Shown piece by piece: positions 16,958 to 24,449 of a stretch of DNA of 64,000 bases. This stretch comes from Mesorhizobium sp. AR10 (lineage in GTDB: Bacteria; Pseudomonadota; Alphaproteobacteria; Rhizobiales; Rhizobiaceae). The notes under the pieces were generated by a model. It was not told the origin of the DNA. It did no database searches and worked only from the letters and a program-made list of their open reading frames with translations. Positions within the stretch are counted from its first letter, which is position 1. The number at the start of each line of letters is the position of its first letter. The translations under genes were made by a program, and so were the position numbers. The stretch covers positions 4,256,001 through 4,320,000 of the forward strand of contig NZ_CP080524.1 of assembly GCF_024746795.1 (NCBI RefSeq). Reading direction: 5' to 3'.

Positions 16958-18376
16958 CTAGTCATCCAGCACCCAGGTGTCTTTCGTGCCGCCGCCTTGC
17001 GAGGAATTGACGACGAGCGAACCTTCCTTGAGGGCGACGCGCGTCAGCCCGCCGGGTACGATCTGGATGCGGTCGGAAACCAGCACATAGGGTCTTAGAT
17101 CGACATGCCGCGGTGCCAGCCCCTTGTCCGTCAGGATCGGACAAGTCGATAGGGCCAGCGTCGGCTGGGCGATGTAGTTCGACGGTTTTGCCGCGAGTTT
17201 CTTGGAAAAATCCTCGCATTCCTTCTTGGTTGCCGCCGGCCCGACCAGCATGCCGTAGCCACCGGAACCGTGGACTTCCTTGATCACCAGCTCGTCGATG
17301 TGCTCGAGCACGTATTTCAGGCTGTCCGGCTCCGAACAGCGCCAGGTCGGAATGTTGCCGAGGATCGCCTTGCGGCCGGTGTAGAATTCAACGATTTCAG
17401 GCATGTAGGAATAGATCGCTTTGTCGTCGGCGATGCCGGTTCCAGGCGCATTGGCGATGGTGATGTTGCCGGCGCGGTAGACATCCATGATGCCCGGCAC
17501 GCCAAGGGCGGAGTCCGCACGGAAGGTCAGCGGATCAAGGAACGAATCGTCCACGCGGCGGTACAGCACATCGATCTGCTTGTAGCCTTCGGTCGTGCGC
17601 ATGGCGACATGGCCGTCGACGACGCGCAGATCCTGCCCTTCGACGAGCTGCACGCCCATCTGGTCGGCAAGGAAGGCGTGTTCGAAATAGGCGGAGTTGA
17701 AGCTGCCCGGGGTCAGCACGGCAATGGTCGGGGTGCCCTTGGTGCTTTGCGGCCGCACCGCCGCCAAGGACTGGCGCAGAAGCTGCGGATAGTTTTCCAC
17801 CGGCCGCACCTTGATCTGCTGGAACAGCTCAGGAAAGAGCTGCATCATCGTCTCGCGGTTCTCCAGCATGTAGGAGACGCCGGACGGCGTGCGCGCATTG
17901 TCCTCCAGCACGTAGAACTCATTCTCGCTGATGCGAACGATGTCGACGCCAATGATATGGGTGTAGACGCCGGCAGGCGGCCGCACGCCGATCATTTCGG
18001 GCAGAAACGCCTCGTTCTTGGCGATCAGTTCCTTGGGGACGCGCCCGGCGCGCAAGATTTCCTGGCGATGATAGATGTCGTCGAGGAAGGCATTCAGCGC
18101 CTGCACGCGCTGCTCGATGCCTTGTGTCAGCCGCCGCCATTCATTGCCGGATATGATGCGGGGAACGATGTCGAAGGGGATCAGTCGCTCGGACGCTTCC
18201 TGCTCGCCATAGACGGCAAAGGTAATACCGGTCTTGCGAAAAACGCGTTCGGCGTCCTGCATCTTCTCGGTAAGCCTGGCCGGATCCTGCTCCTTCAGCC
18301 AGCGGTCATAAGCCGTATACGGTTTTCTCAACCCGGAAACTTCCGGAAGCATCTCATCGAACGCTGCCAATCGCAT
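16958..18376 (-). CDS. Circularly permuted type 2 ATP-grasp protein
   Basis: This 472-residue member of the DUF404/DUF407 ATP-grasp group is a predicted ATP-dependent carboxylate-amine (peptide) ligase. It begins MRLAAFDEMLPEVSGLRKPY, the usual family start; AGGGG is three bases before this ATG, and the frame extends to 18427. Family features include GVYTHIIGVDIVRISENEFYVLEDNARTPSGVSYM near residues 130-165, and ELVIKEVHGSGGYGMLVGP, the glycine-rich ATP-binding segment, near 370. The end, SSQGGGTKDTWVLDD, is characteristic. It heads the Anbu operon, so its product is probably the substrate, tag or partner of the others. Confidence 0.93.
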   Translation of the reverse strand: MRLAAFDEMLPEVSGLRKPYTAYDRWLKEQDPARLTEKMQDAERVFRKTGITFAVYGEQEASERLIPFDIVPRIISGNEWRRLTQGIEQRVQALNAFLDDIYHRQEILRAGRVPKELIAKNEAFLPEMIGVRPPAGVYTHIIGVDIVRISENEFYVLEDNARTPSGVSYMLENRETMMQLFPELFQQIKVRPVENYPQLLRQSLAAVRPQSTKGTPTIAVLTPGSFNSAYFEHAFLADQMGVQLVEGQDLRVVDGHVAMRTTEGYKQIDVLYRRVDDSFLDPLTFRADSALGVPGIMDVYRAGNITIANAPGTGIADDKAIYSYMPEIVEFYTGRKAILGNIPTWRCSEPDSLKYVLEHIDELVIKEVHGSGGYGMLVGPAATKKECEDFSKKLAAKPSNYIAQPTLALSTCPILTDKGLAPRHVDLRPYVLVSDRIQIVPGGLTRVALKEGSLVVNSSQGGGTKDTWVLDD

Positions 18377-18542
18377 ACTCCCCTGTGACGCCATTTCACT
18401 GGCGTCGCCGGAGAAAATCAAGCGCAATCGGTAATTTGGGGAACGCCGGCGATCAGTATGTCACAACTGCCCAAAATTAAGGCAGCCGAAATATGACTGT
18501 AATCAGGCTTTGCCTCGTGCCCGGGCAGGTGCCGGATAGCCG

Positions 18543-18779
18543 CTAAAAGGCGCGGAAGGTGACGACGGTAAACGTGTCCTTGATGCCGGGGAGAATCTGC
18601 ACCTTCTCGTTGACGAAGTGGCCGATGTCTTCTTCGTCGTCGACATAGAATTTGGCGAGCAGATCGTAATTGCCCGCGGTCGAGTAGATTTCCGAGGCGA
18701 TCTCGGCGTCGGCCAAGGCGCTGGCAACGTCATAGGCCTTGCCCAGATCGCACTTTATCTGCACAAAAAACGCCTTCAT
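18543..18779 (-). CDS. Stand-alone Lrp/AsnC ligand-binding (RAM) domain protein
   Basis: This 78-residue protein consists only of the alpha-beta RAM fold of Lrp/AsnC regulators (MKAFFVQIKCDLGKAYDVASAL...IYSTAGNYDLLAKFYV...VQILPGIKDTFTVVTF). There is no DNA-binding helix-turn-helix. Such stand-alone proteins form rings that bind amino acids and may modulate full-length Lrp proteins. It is transcribed in the same direction as the ATP-grasp gene, 166 bp upstream of it, so co-regulation with the Anbu cluster is possible but unproved. Confidence 0.88.
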   Translation of the reverse strand: MKAFFVQIKCDLGKAYDVASALADAEIASEIYSTAGNYDLLAKFYVDDEEDIGHFVNEKVQILPGIKDTFTVVTFRAF

Positions 18780-19076
18780 TGCCCGGTCCTGCTCAAGCTT
18801 TCACGCATAAGCGGCCCTTGTGGCAGACTGCCGTCCGGCTTTCAAGCATCAGGACAGCCGGTGCGTACCTTGGTGACGGCTTGTCTCAGTTCAGACACTG
18901 GCATGTCGCGCCGGAACAACCGGCTGCGTCACCAGCGCGGGCGCGCCCCGCCTTGAAGGAGGCTCAAGCGCGGTTGTGAGGCGAATGTTTGGCGTTTGCT
19001 GAAACCGTCAAGCACCGCAAAGCGTATGGTATGATGTCTTCGGATAGCGACTCCCCGGGGACAACGGAGGCAGGCC
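18780..19076. other. Intergenic region between divergent genes
   Basis: These 297 bp separate the RAM-domain gene (-) and the DUF4864 gene (+) and should hold both promoters. I see no convincing conserved element. The ribosome site of the plus-strand gene is AGGCAGGCC, or the GGAGG a little upstream. Confidence 0.5.
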
Positions 19077-19496
19077 ATGCGCCGCAAATTATTCGCATTC
19101 GCAGTCATTCCATTCCTTTTCGCGTCTTCGGCATTGGCCGGGGACAATGAAGTCAGGGCAGCGCAGACGGTCATCGACGGTCAGCTGAAAGCCTTCATCG
19201 CCAATGACGGAGCGACGGCCTACAGCTTTGCCGCACCGAACGTGAAGCGCATCTTCCCGACCGTCGACACGTTCATGAACATGGTCACCAACGGCTATCC
19301 GCCGGTGCGCAAGCCGCAAGCCTATTCCTTTGGCAAGGTGCAGGAGACGAGCCCGACCTCTGTTATCCAGCAGGTGCTGATCGTCGGACCCGACGGCAAG
19401 GATTACGAGGCTGTCTATACGCTGGAGCAGCAGCCCGACGGAAGCTTCCAGATCACCGGCTGTAGCTTGCGCGCTTCGAACTCGCTGAGCACCTGA
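19077..19496 (+). CDS. Exported DUF4864 protein
   Basis: This 139-residue protein has an N-terminal signal peptide (basic MRRK, hydrophobic core, cleavage after SALA near residue 21). The DUF4864 body includes VIDGQLKAFIANDGATAYSFAAP and a C-terminal LEQQPDGSFQITGC. The domain resembles the NTF2-like/ketosteroid isomerase cone. Its function is unknown; location is periplasmic. It is convergent with tgt, separated by only four bases. Confidence 0.85.
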   Translation: MRRKLFAFAVIPFLFASSALAGDNEVRAAQTVIDGQLKAFIANDGATAYSFAAPNVKRIFPTVDTFMNMVTNGYPPVRKPQAYSFGKVQETSPTSVIQQVLIVGPDGKDYEAVYTLEQQPDGSFQITGCSLRASNSLST

Positions 19497-19500
19497 GCGA

Positions 19501-20631
19501 TCACAGGAGCGGAATATCGCCCCTCGCCCAGCCTTCCGAGATCTCCGCTGTGCGCGCCTCGAAGCTGCCGGCTTCGATCGCGGCACGAATGTCCTGCATC
19601 AGTCTTTGATAGTAGGACAGGTTGTTCCAGGTCAGAAGCATTGCGCCTAGCGCCTCTTGCGAGCGCACAAGGTGGTGGAGATAGGCGCGCGAATAGTCCC
19701 TGGCGGCCGGGCAGTCGCTTTCCTCGTCCAGCGGGCGCGGATCGTCGGCATGGCGGGCGTTGCGCAGATTGACCTTGCCGCGCCGCGTGTAGGCAAGGCC
19801 GTGGCGGCCGGCGCGCGTCGGCATCACGCAGTCGAACATGTCGATGCCGCGCGCCACCGATTTCACGATGTCATCCGGCGTGCCGACGCCCATGAGATAG
19901 CGGGGTCTGTCCTCCGGCAGTTCCGGGCAGGTGATATCAAGCATATCCAGCATCACCGCTTGCGGCTCGCCGACGGCCAGCCCACCGACCGCATAGCCCT
20001 TCAACTCCATTGATCTCAGCGCCTGCGCCGAGCGCAGCCGCAAGTCCGGCACATCGCCGCCCTGGACGATGCCGAACATCGCCTTCCCTGCCTGGTTGCC
20101 GAACGCCGTCTTGCAGCGCTCGGCCCAGCGTAGCGACAGTTCCATGGCGCGCTCGATTTCCTTGCGCTCTGCCGGTAATGCGGTGCATTCGTCGAGCTGC
20201 ATCTGTATGTCGGAATCGAGCAGCCCCTGGATCTCGATCGAGCGCTCCGGCGACATCTCATAGGCGGCGCCATCGATATGCGAGCGGAAGGTGACGCCCT
20301 TTTCCGTCAGTTTCCGCAGCTTCGACAGCGACATGACCTGGAAGCCGCCGCTGTCGGTCAGGATCGGGTGCGGCCAGCGGGCGAATTCATGCAGGCCGCC
20401 TAGCCGTGCGACGCGTTCGGCGCCGGGCCGCAGCATCAGATGATAGGTGTTGCCCAGGATGATGTCGGCGCCGAGGCCGCGCACCTGGTCCATATACATG
20501 GTCTTGACGGTGCCGCCGGTGCCGACTGGCATGAAGGCCGGCGTGCGGATTTCGCCGCGCGGCATGGTGATCGCGCCACGCCGCGCCTTGCCGTCGGTCG
20601 CCAAGACCTTGAAGGTGAACGCCTCAGCCAT
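19501..20631 (-). CDS. tgt: Queuine tRNA-ribosyltransferase (TGT) with degraded zinc site
   Basis: TGT exchanges guanine-34 of GUN anticodons for preQ1 on the way to queuosine. It has 376 residues from ATG 20631; the frame runs on to 20796, but that extension overlaps the neighbour. [10 protein letters not shown] carries an active-site Asp, and [15 protein letters not shown] is also conserved. In Escherichia coli the zinc ligands are three Cys in CDCYTC plus a His; here the stretch reads [16 protein letters not shown], so two of the three Cys are missing. It overlaps the small upstream gene by 8 bp in the operon with queA. Confidence 0.95.
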   Translation of the reverse strand: MAEAFTFKVLATDGKARRGAITMPRGEIRTPAFMPVGTGGTVKTMYMDQVRGLGADIILGNTYHLMLRPGAERVARLGGLHEFARWPHPILTDSGGFQVMSLSKLRKLTEKGVTFRSHIDGAAYEMSPERSIEIQGLLDSDIQMQLDECTALPAERKEIERAMELSLRWAERCKTAFGNQAGKAMFGIVQGGDVPDLRLRSAQALRSMELKGYAVGGLAVGEPQAVMLDMLDITCPELPEDRPRYLMGVGTPDDIVKSVARGIDMFDCVMPTRAGRHGLAYTRRGKVNLRNARHADDPRPLDEESDCPAARDYSRAYLHHLVRSQEALGAMLLTWNNLSYYQRLMQDIRAAIEAGSFEARTAEISEGWARGDIPLL

Positions 20632-20893
20632 TGAATTCCTTGTCGAATACCGGCGCGCCCGGCGCCTGCTCGTCGAGCGACTGCCGGTAGTGGATGCAGC
20701 CGCGCATGAATTTTGGCCAGGGCGGCACGGCGATCGCCGGTTCGGTCTTCTCCGGCAGAAGCGCCCACAGATCTGGGTGATGCCAGCACAGATCATGACC
20801 GGTGGAGTCGCGGTGGCCGCGAATGCCGGTGCGCAGTCTCTTCACCTCCGCGATCAAGGCATCGCGGTCCAGACCATCGAGATCATCGTCCAT
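20624..20893 (-). CDS. Conserved small protein between queA and tgt
   Basis: This 89-residue protein overlaps queA by 11 bp at its start and tgt by 8 bp at its end, so it is translated within this operon. It begins with an acidic helix ([21 protein letters not shown]), then a Trp/His/Pro-rich part with [13 protein letters not shown] and [21 protein letters not shown] cannot name a domain. Its place suggests a role linked to tRNA queuosine or simple co-expression. Confidence 0.75.
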   Translation of the reverse strand: MDDDLDGLDRDALIAEVKRLRTGIRGHRDSTGHDLCWHHPDLWALLPEKTEPAIAVPPWPKFMRGCIHYRQSLDEQAPGAPVFDKEFNG

Positions 20894-21968
20894 CGTTCAC
20901 CTCCCTGAACAGAAGACTGGCGTCGCCGTAGGAGTAGAATCTGTAGCTGACGTCGATGGCATGCGCATAGGCGGCACGCATCGTTTCCAGGCCGCAAAAG
21001 GCGGCAACCAGCATGAACAGCGTCGAGCGCGGCAGATGGAAATTGGTCATCAGCATGTCGGCGGTCTTGAAGCGGTAGCCGGGCGTGATGAAGATGTCGG
21101 TCGGGCCGGACCAAGCGGCCAGCCTGCCGTCGGCGCGTGCTGCACTCTCCAGCAGCCGCAGCGACGTCGTGCCGACGGCAACGATGCGCCCGCCCCTCGC
21201 TTTCGCTGCATTGAGCGCGTCGGCGGTTTCCTGGGTGACCGAGCCGGTCTCGGCATGCATCTTGTGGTCGGTTGTGTCGTCAACCTTCACTGGCAGGAAC
21301 GTGCCGGCGCCGACATGCAAGGTGACGAAGCGGCGCTCGACGCCCTTTGCATCAAGCGCGGCAATAAGCTCCGGCGTGAAATGCAGGCCGGCCGTCGGGG
21401 CGGCCACGGCGCCCTCCTCCCTGGCATAGATGGTCTGGTAGTCGCTGCGGTCGCGCTCATCGTCGGCGCGCTTCGAGGCGATGTAGGGCGGCAGCGGAAT
21501 GTGGCCGACGGCGTGCAGCGCCTCGTCGAGAAATGCGCCGGACAGGTCGAAGCCCAGCAGTACCTCGCCGCCCTCGCCCTTCTCGATCACCGTGGCATCG
21601 AGCCGGCCGAGAAAGCAGGAATTGCCGTCATGGCCGAAATGGATGCGGTCGCCAGCGGCAACGCGCTTGCCCGGCCGCATGAAGGCCAGCCAGCGGTCCG
21701 GCGCCATGCGCATATGCAGCGTGGCTTCAACCTGCGCTGCCGCCTCGCCGCGCCGCCTGATGCCTTTCAGCTGTGCGGGAATGACCTTGGTGTCGTTGAA
21801 GACCAGCACATCGCCAGCCCGAAGCAAGGACGGCAGCTCGCCCACCGTCCGATCCTCAAGCCCCCCGCCCGGCTTGACGACAAGCATTTTGGCGCTGTCG
21901 CGCGGTTCGGCCGGGCGAAGCGCGATGCGCTCCTCGGGCAGGTCAAAGTCGAAGAGATCGACGCGCAT
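20883..21968 (-). CDS. queA: S-adenosylmethionine:tRNA ribosyltransferase-isomerase
   Basis: QueA transfers and isomerises the ribose of SAM onto preQ1-tRNA, giving epoxyqueuosine. It has 361 residues from ATG 21968, which overlaps the preceding stop as TGATG. Family signatures are [28 protein letters not shown] at the start, [36 protein letters not shown] and a C-terminal [19 protein letters not shown]. Length is normal. It lies upstream of tgt in the same operon. Confidence 0.96.
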   Translation of the reverse strand: MRVDLFDFDLPEERIALRPAEPRDSAKMLVVKPGGGLEDRTVGELPSLLRAGDVLVFNDTKVIPAQLKGIRRRGEAAAQVEATLHMRMAPDRWLAFMRPGKRVAAGDRIHFGHDGNSCFLGRLDATVIEKGEGGEVLLGFDLSGAFLDEALHAVGHIPLPPYIASKRADDERDRSDYQTIYAREEGAVAAPTAGLHFTPELIAALDAKGVERRFVTLHVGAGTFLPVKVDDTTDHKMHAETGSVTQETADALNAAKARGGRIVAVGTTSLRLLESAARADGRLAAWSGPTDIFITPGYRFKTADMLMTNFHLPRSTLFMLVAAFCGLETMRAAYAHAIDVSYRFYSYGDASLLFREVNDGR

Positions 21969-22417
21969 CAGTAGAGCCGGACGAGCAGCGCTCCGGCCAG
22001 CAGCAGCACCGCACCAGTGACACGGCCAAGCGAAATCTCGCGCACCGCCACGCCGAGGAAGCCGACGCGGTCGATGAGCATGCCGGCCAGCAACTGGCCA
22101 GCGACGAGGAACGCCATCAGCGCGGCAGCGCCGATGCGCGGCGTGAGAATCGTCGAAAGCGTGACGTAGAAGCCGCCAAGCATGCCGCCGGCGACAAACA
22201 GCCAGGGTGCCGGAGCCTTCCAGTCGAGCGAAATGCCTTGCAGCTTCACCACTGCGAACGCGATGATGCCCAGCACGATCGCGCCCGACAGGAACGAGAA
22301 CGCCGCGGCGGCGACCGGGAGCCCGAGGTCGCGCGCCAGCTGCGCGTTGATCGGCGCCTGAATGGCGATGAAGGCGCCGGACAGGATGCCGAGCAGCGAC
22401 CAGACCACGCCCATCAT
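21968..22417 (-). CDS. DMT-type small membrane transporter (DUF606/YdcZ family)
   Basis: This 149-residue protein has about five hydrophobic segments, starting [29 protein letters not shown], which is typical of the DUF606 half-size drug/metabolite transporters. Such proteins are assumed to work as dimers; the substrate is unknown. It overlaps the queA start by one base (TGATG), so the two are probably translated together, and it follows ppiB by 12 bp. Confidence 0.85.
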   Translation of the reverse strand: MMGVVWSLLGILSGAFIAIQAPINAQLARDLGLPVAAAAFSFLSGAIVLGIIAFAVVKLQGISLDWKAPAPWLFVAGGMLGGFYVTLSTILTPRIGAAALMAFLVAGQLLAGMLIDRVGFLGVAVREISLGRVTGAVLLLAGALLVRLY

Positions 22418-22429
22418 TGTCGTTTCGCC

Positions 22430-22942
22430 TTACTTGACGTCGGCCGCTACCTTCAGCGACACGATCTTGTCGGGATCCTGCACCGGCTCGCCGCGCTTGA
22501 TCTTGTCGACATTGTCCATGCCTTCGATGACCTGGCCCCAGACCGTGTACTGGCGGTTGAGGAAGGCGGCATCGTCGAAGCAGATGAAGAACTGCGAGTT
22601 GGCCGAATTCGGGTTCTGTGAACGCGCCATCGAGCAAGTGCCGCGGCCGTGGTTGGCGTTGGAAAACTCGGCCTTCAGGTCGGGCTTGTCGGAGCCGCCC
22701 ATGCCGGCGCGGGACGGCGCGAAAGAGGGCTTGCTGGAATTGCCGAATTTCACGTCGCCGGTCTGCGCCATGAAACCGTCGATGACGCGGTGGAACACCA
22801 CGCCGTCATATGCGCCTTCGCGCGCCAGTTCCTTGATGCGGGCGACATGGCCGGGCGCCAGGTCGGGGAAAAGTTCGATGACGACCGTGCCCTTGGTCGT
22901 TTCCAAGATGAGCGCGTTCTCGCGGTCCTTGATCTCAGCCAT
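22430..22942 (-). CDS. ppiB: Cytoplasmic cyclophilin-type peptidylprolyl isomerase
   Basis: This 170-residue cyclophilin catalyses cis-trans isomerisation of Xaa-Pro bonds. The active-site segments [23 protein letters not shown] and [12 protein letters not shown] are present. There is no signal peptide, so it is cytoplasmic. It lies 27 bp after a second, exported cyclophilin gene, and the two share most of the core, indicating tandem duplication. Confidence 0.93.
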   Translation of the reverse strand: MAEIKDRENALILETTKGTVVIELFPDLAPGHVARIKELAREGAYDGVVFHRVIDGFMAQTGDVKFGNSSKPSFAPSRAGMGGSDKPDLKAEFSNANHGRGTCSMARSQNPNSANSQFFICFDDAAFLNRQYTVWGQVIEGMDNVDKIKRGEPVQDPDKIVSLKVAADVK

Positions 22943-22969
22943 GTCAGATATCCTTTTGAGAAAACAGAG

Positions 22970-23557
22970 TTATTTGTCGGCGGCGATGCGCACCTTGATC
23001 ATCCGGTCCGGGTCGGCGACCGTGCCGTTGTCCGCTTCGGCACCCTTCTTGATGTGGTCGACCAGTTCCATGCCGCTGACGACGTTGCCGACAATGGTGT
23101 ACTGGCCATCGAGTGGCGGAGCCGGTGCGAACATGATGAAGAACTGCGAATTGGCGGAATTCGGATCCTGCGAGCGGGCCATGCCGACCACGCCGCGCTT
23201 GTAGTGCTCGGTCTGCGAGAATTCGGCCGGGAGGTCGGGAAGATCGGAACCGCCGGTGCCGACAGCGTCGGGATTGAAGCCCTTTTCCATGTTGCCGAAC
23301 TTCACGTCGCCGGTCTGCGCCATGAAACCACCGATGACGCGGTGGAAGGCGACATTGTTGTAGGCGCCCTCACGCACCAGCTTCTTGATCTGCTCGACAT
23401 GTTTCGGTGCGAGATCGGGCCGCAGTGCAACGGTCACATCGCCGTCCTTCAGCGTGATGATCATGGTGTTCTCAGGATCGGCGGCGAAGGCCGAAGCCGA
23501 TGCGGTCACAAGACCGGCGAACACAATGAGGAACGAGGCAAGCCTTTTGAGCTGCAT
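22970..23557 (-). CDS. ppiA: Periplasmic cyclophilin-type peptidylprolyl isomerase
   Basis: This 195-residue cyclophilin has a signal peptide (MQLKRLASFLIVFAGLV, cleavage after AFA near residue 28). The core motifs [26 protein letters not shown] and YTIVGNVVSGME are intact. The start is ATG 23557 with GGAG eight bases upstream; the frame continues to 23644 into coaD. It is the exported partner of the adjacent cytoplasmic enzyme and lies 19 bp downstream of coaD in one operon. Confidence 0.93.
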   Translation of the reverse strand: MQLKRLASFLIVFAGLVTASASAFAADPENTMIITLKDGDVTVALRPDLAPKHVEQIKKLVREGAYNNVAFHRVIGGFMAQTGDVKFGNMEKGFNPDAVGTGGSDLPDLPAEFSQTEHYKRGVVGMARSQDPNSANSQFFIMFAPAPPLDGQYTIVGNVVSGMELVDHIKKGAEADNGTVADPDRMIKVRIAADK

Positions 23558-23576
23558 GGTACTTTCTCCGGACTCG

Positions 23577-24077
23577 TTATTTCGCGAATTTGGCGGTGAG
23601 CGCGCCGGCAACAGCCGCCGGCACGAAGGGGCGGATGTCGCCACCCATCGAGGCTATCTGGCGGACAAGTGTGGCGGTAATGGTTCGCACCGAGGGGCTG
23701 GCGGGCAGAAAAACCGTCTGCAGTTCTGGCGCCATGGTCTCGTTCATCCCGGCCATCTGCATCTCGTAATCCAGGTCGGTGCCGTCGCGCAGGCCGCGGA
23801 TCATGATCGAGGCGCCATGCTTCCTGGCCGAGTCGATGACCAGTCCGTCGAAGGCGACGACCTTGATGCGGGCGCCGTCACTACCGAATTCCGCTTTGGT
23901 GGCGATCTCGATCAGCTTCACCCGTTCCTCGAAGGAAAACAACGGCTTCTTGCCGGGATGGATCCCGATCGCCGCATAAACGATGTCGGCCACTGCCAGC
24001 GACGCCTTCAGCACGTCGAGATGGCCGTTGGTCAGCGGGTCGAAGGAGCCAGCATAAAGAGCGATGCGTTCGGTCAT
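23577..24077 (-). CDS. coaD: Phosphopantetheine adenylyltransferase
   Basis: CoaD joins 4'-phosphopantetheine and ATP to dephospho-CoA, the fourth step of coenzyme A synthesis. The 166 residues include the nucleotidyltransferase motif [15 protein letters not shown] near residue 8 and [19 protein letters not shown], with [20 protein letters not shown] near the end in place of the ISSTxVR form. Length is normal. It is the first gene of the coaD-ppiA-ppiB-DMT-queA series, with gaps below 30 bp. Confidence 0.95.
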   Translation of the reverse strand: MTERIALYAGSFDPLTNGHLDVLKASLAVADIVYAAIGIHPGKKPLFSFEERVKLIEIATKAEFGSDGARIKVVAFDGLVIDSARKHGASIMIRGLRDGTDLDYEMQMAGMNETMAPELQTVFLPASPSVRTITATLVRQIASMGGDIRPFVPAAVAGALTAKFAK

Positions 24078-24195
24078 GGCAGGTGCTTCTAGCGAGCCTC
24101 GGTCGCAAAGGCAAATCCGCTCATGAACCTTTTGGCCGGCATGAACGACAGATGAACGAGCCGCTCACGAAGAATTCAACGGCTGCCATGTAAGT

Positions 24196-24216
24196 GGTTT
24201 CACAGACGGTGAAACC
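24196..24216. promoter_or_regulatory. GGTTTCAC / GTGAAACC inverted repeat upstream of the 48-codon gene
   Basis: A perfect 8-bp inverted repeat with a 5-bp centre lies 41 bp before the start codon of the small gene. It could be a repressor operator or a leader hairpin. There is no T-run after it. Confidence 0.5.
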
Positions 24217-24257
24217 AAACCGAACCAAAATCGTTGTTGAAGCAGGAGAACACGCAC

Positions 24258-24404
24258 ATGCTGATCTACATGCTCGCCACCGCAATGACCGTCGCCATGC
24301 TGATCGCCACCGCATTCGGGCTGCGTCAGGAAGCCGAGCGCGTCCGCGTCAAGACCAAGCGGTTCGAAGGTTTCGGAATCCGCAAGCCTTACCGCCACTA
24401 CTGA
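24258..24404 (+). CDS. Small membrane-anchored protein, 48 residues
   Basis: ATG 24258 is preceded by AGGAG at a good distance. The product starts with one hydrophobic helix (MLIYMLATAMTVAMLIATAFGL), followed by a short basic tail (RQEAERVRVKTKRFEGFGIRKPYRHY). This looks like a single-pass inner-membrane microprotein with a cytoplasmic C-terminus. Function is unknown. It is convergent with gyrA, 45 bp away. The clean ribosome site and typical codon use argue for a real gene. Confidence 0.65.
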   Translation: MLIYMLATAMTVAMLIATAFGLRQEAERVRVKTKRFEGFGIRKPYRHY

Positions 24405-24449
24405 TTTCGCCAGAATTTGTTGATTGCGCCGGCGTTGCCTTGTCAAAGC

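Noticed and set aside
19501..20796. 431-codon version of tgt
   Set aside because: The extra 55 residues overlap the upstream small gene and are Arg/Cys-rich; the family start is at 20631.
22970..23644. Longer cyclophilin starting at 23644
   Set aside because: The extension overlaps coaD and spoils the signal peptide; ATG 23557 has a good ribosome site.
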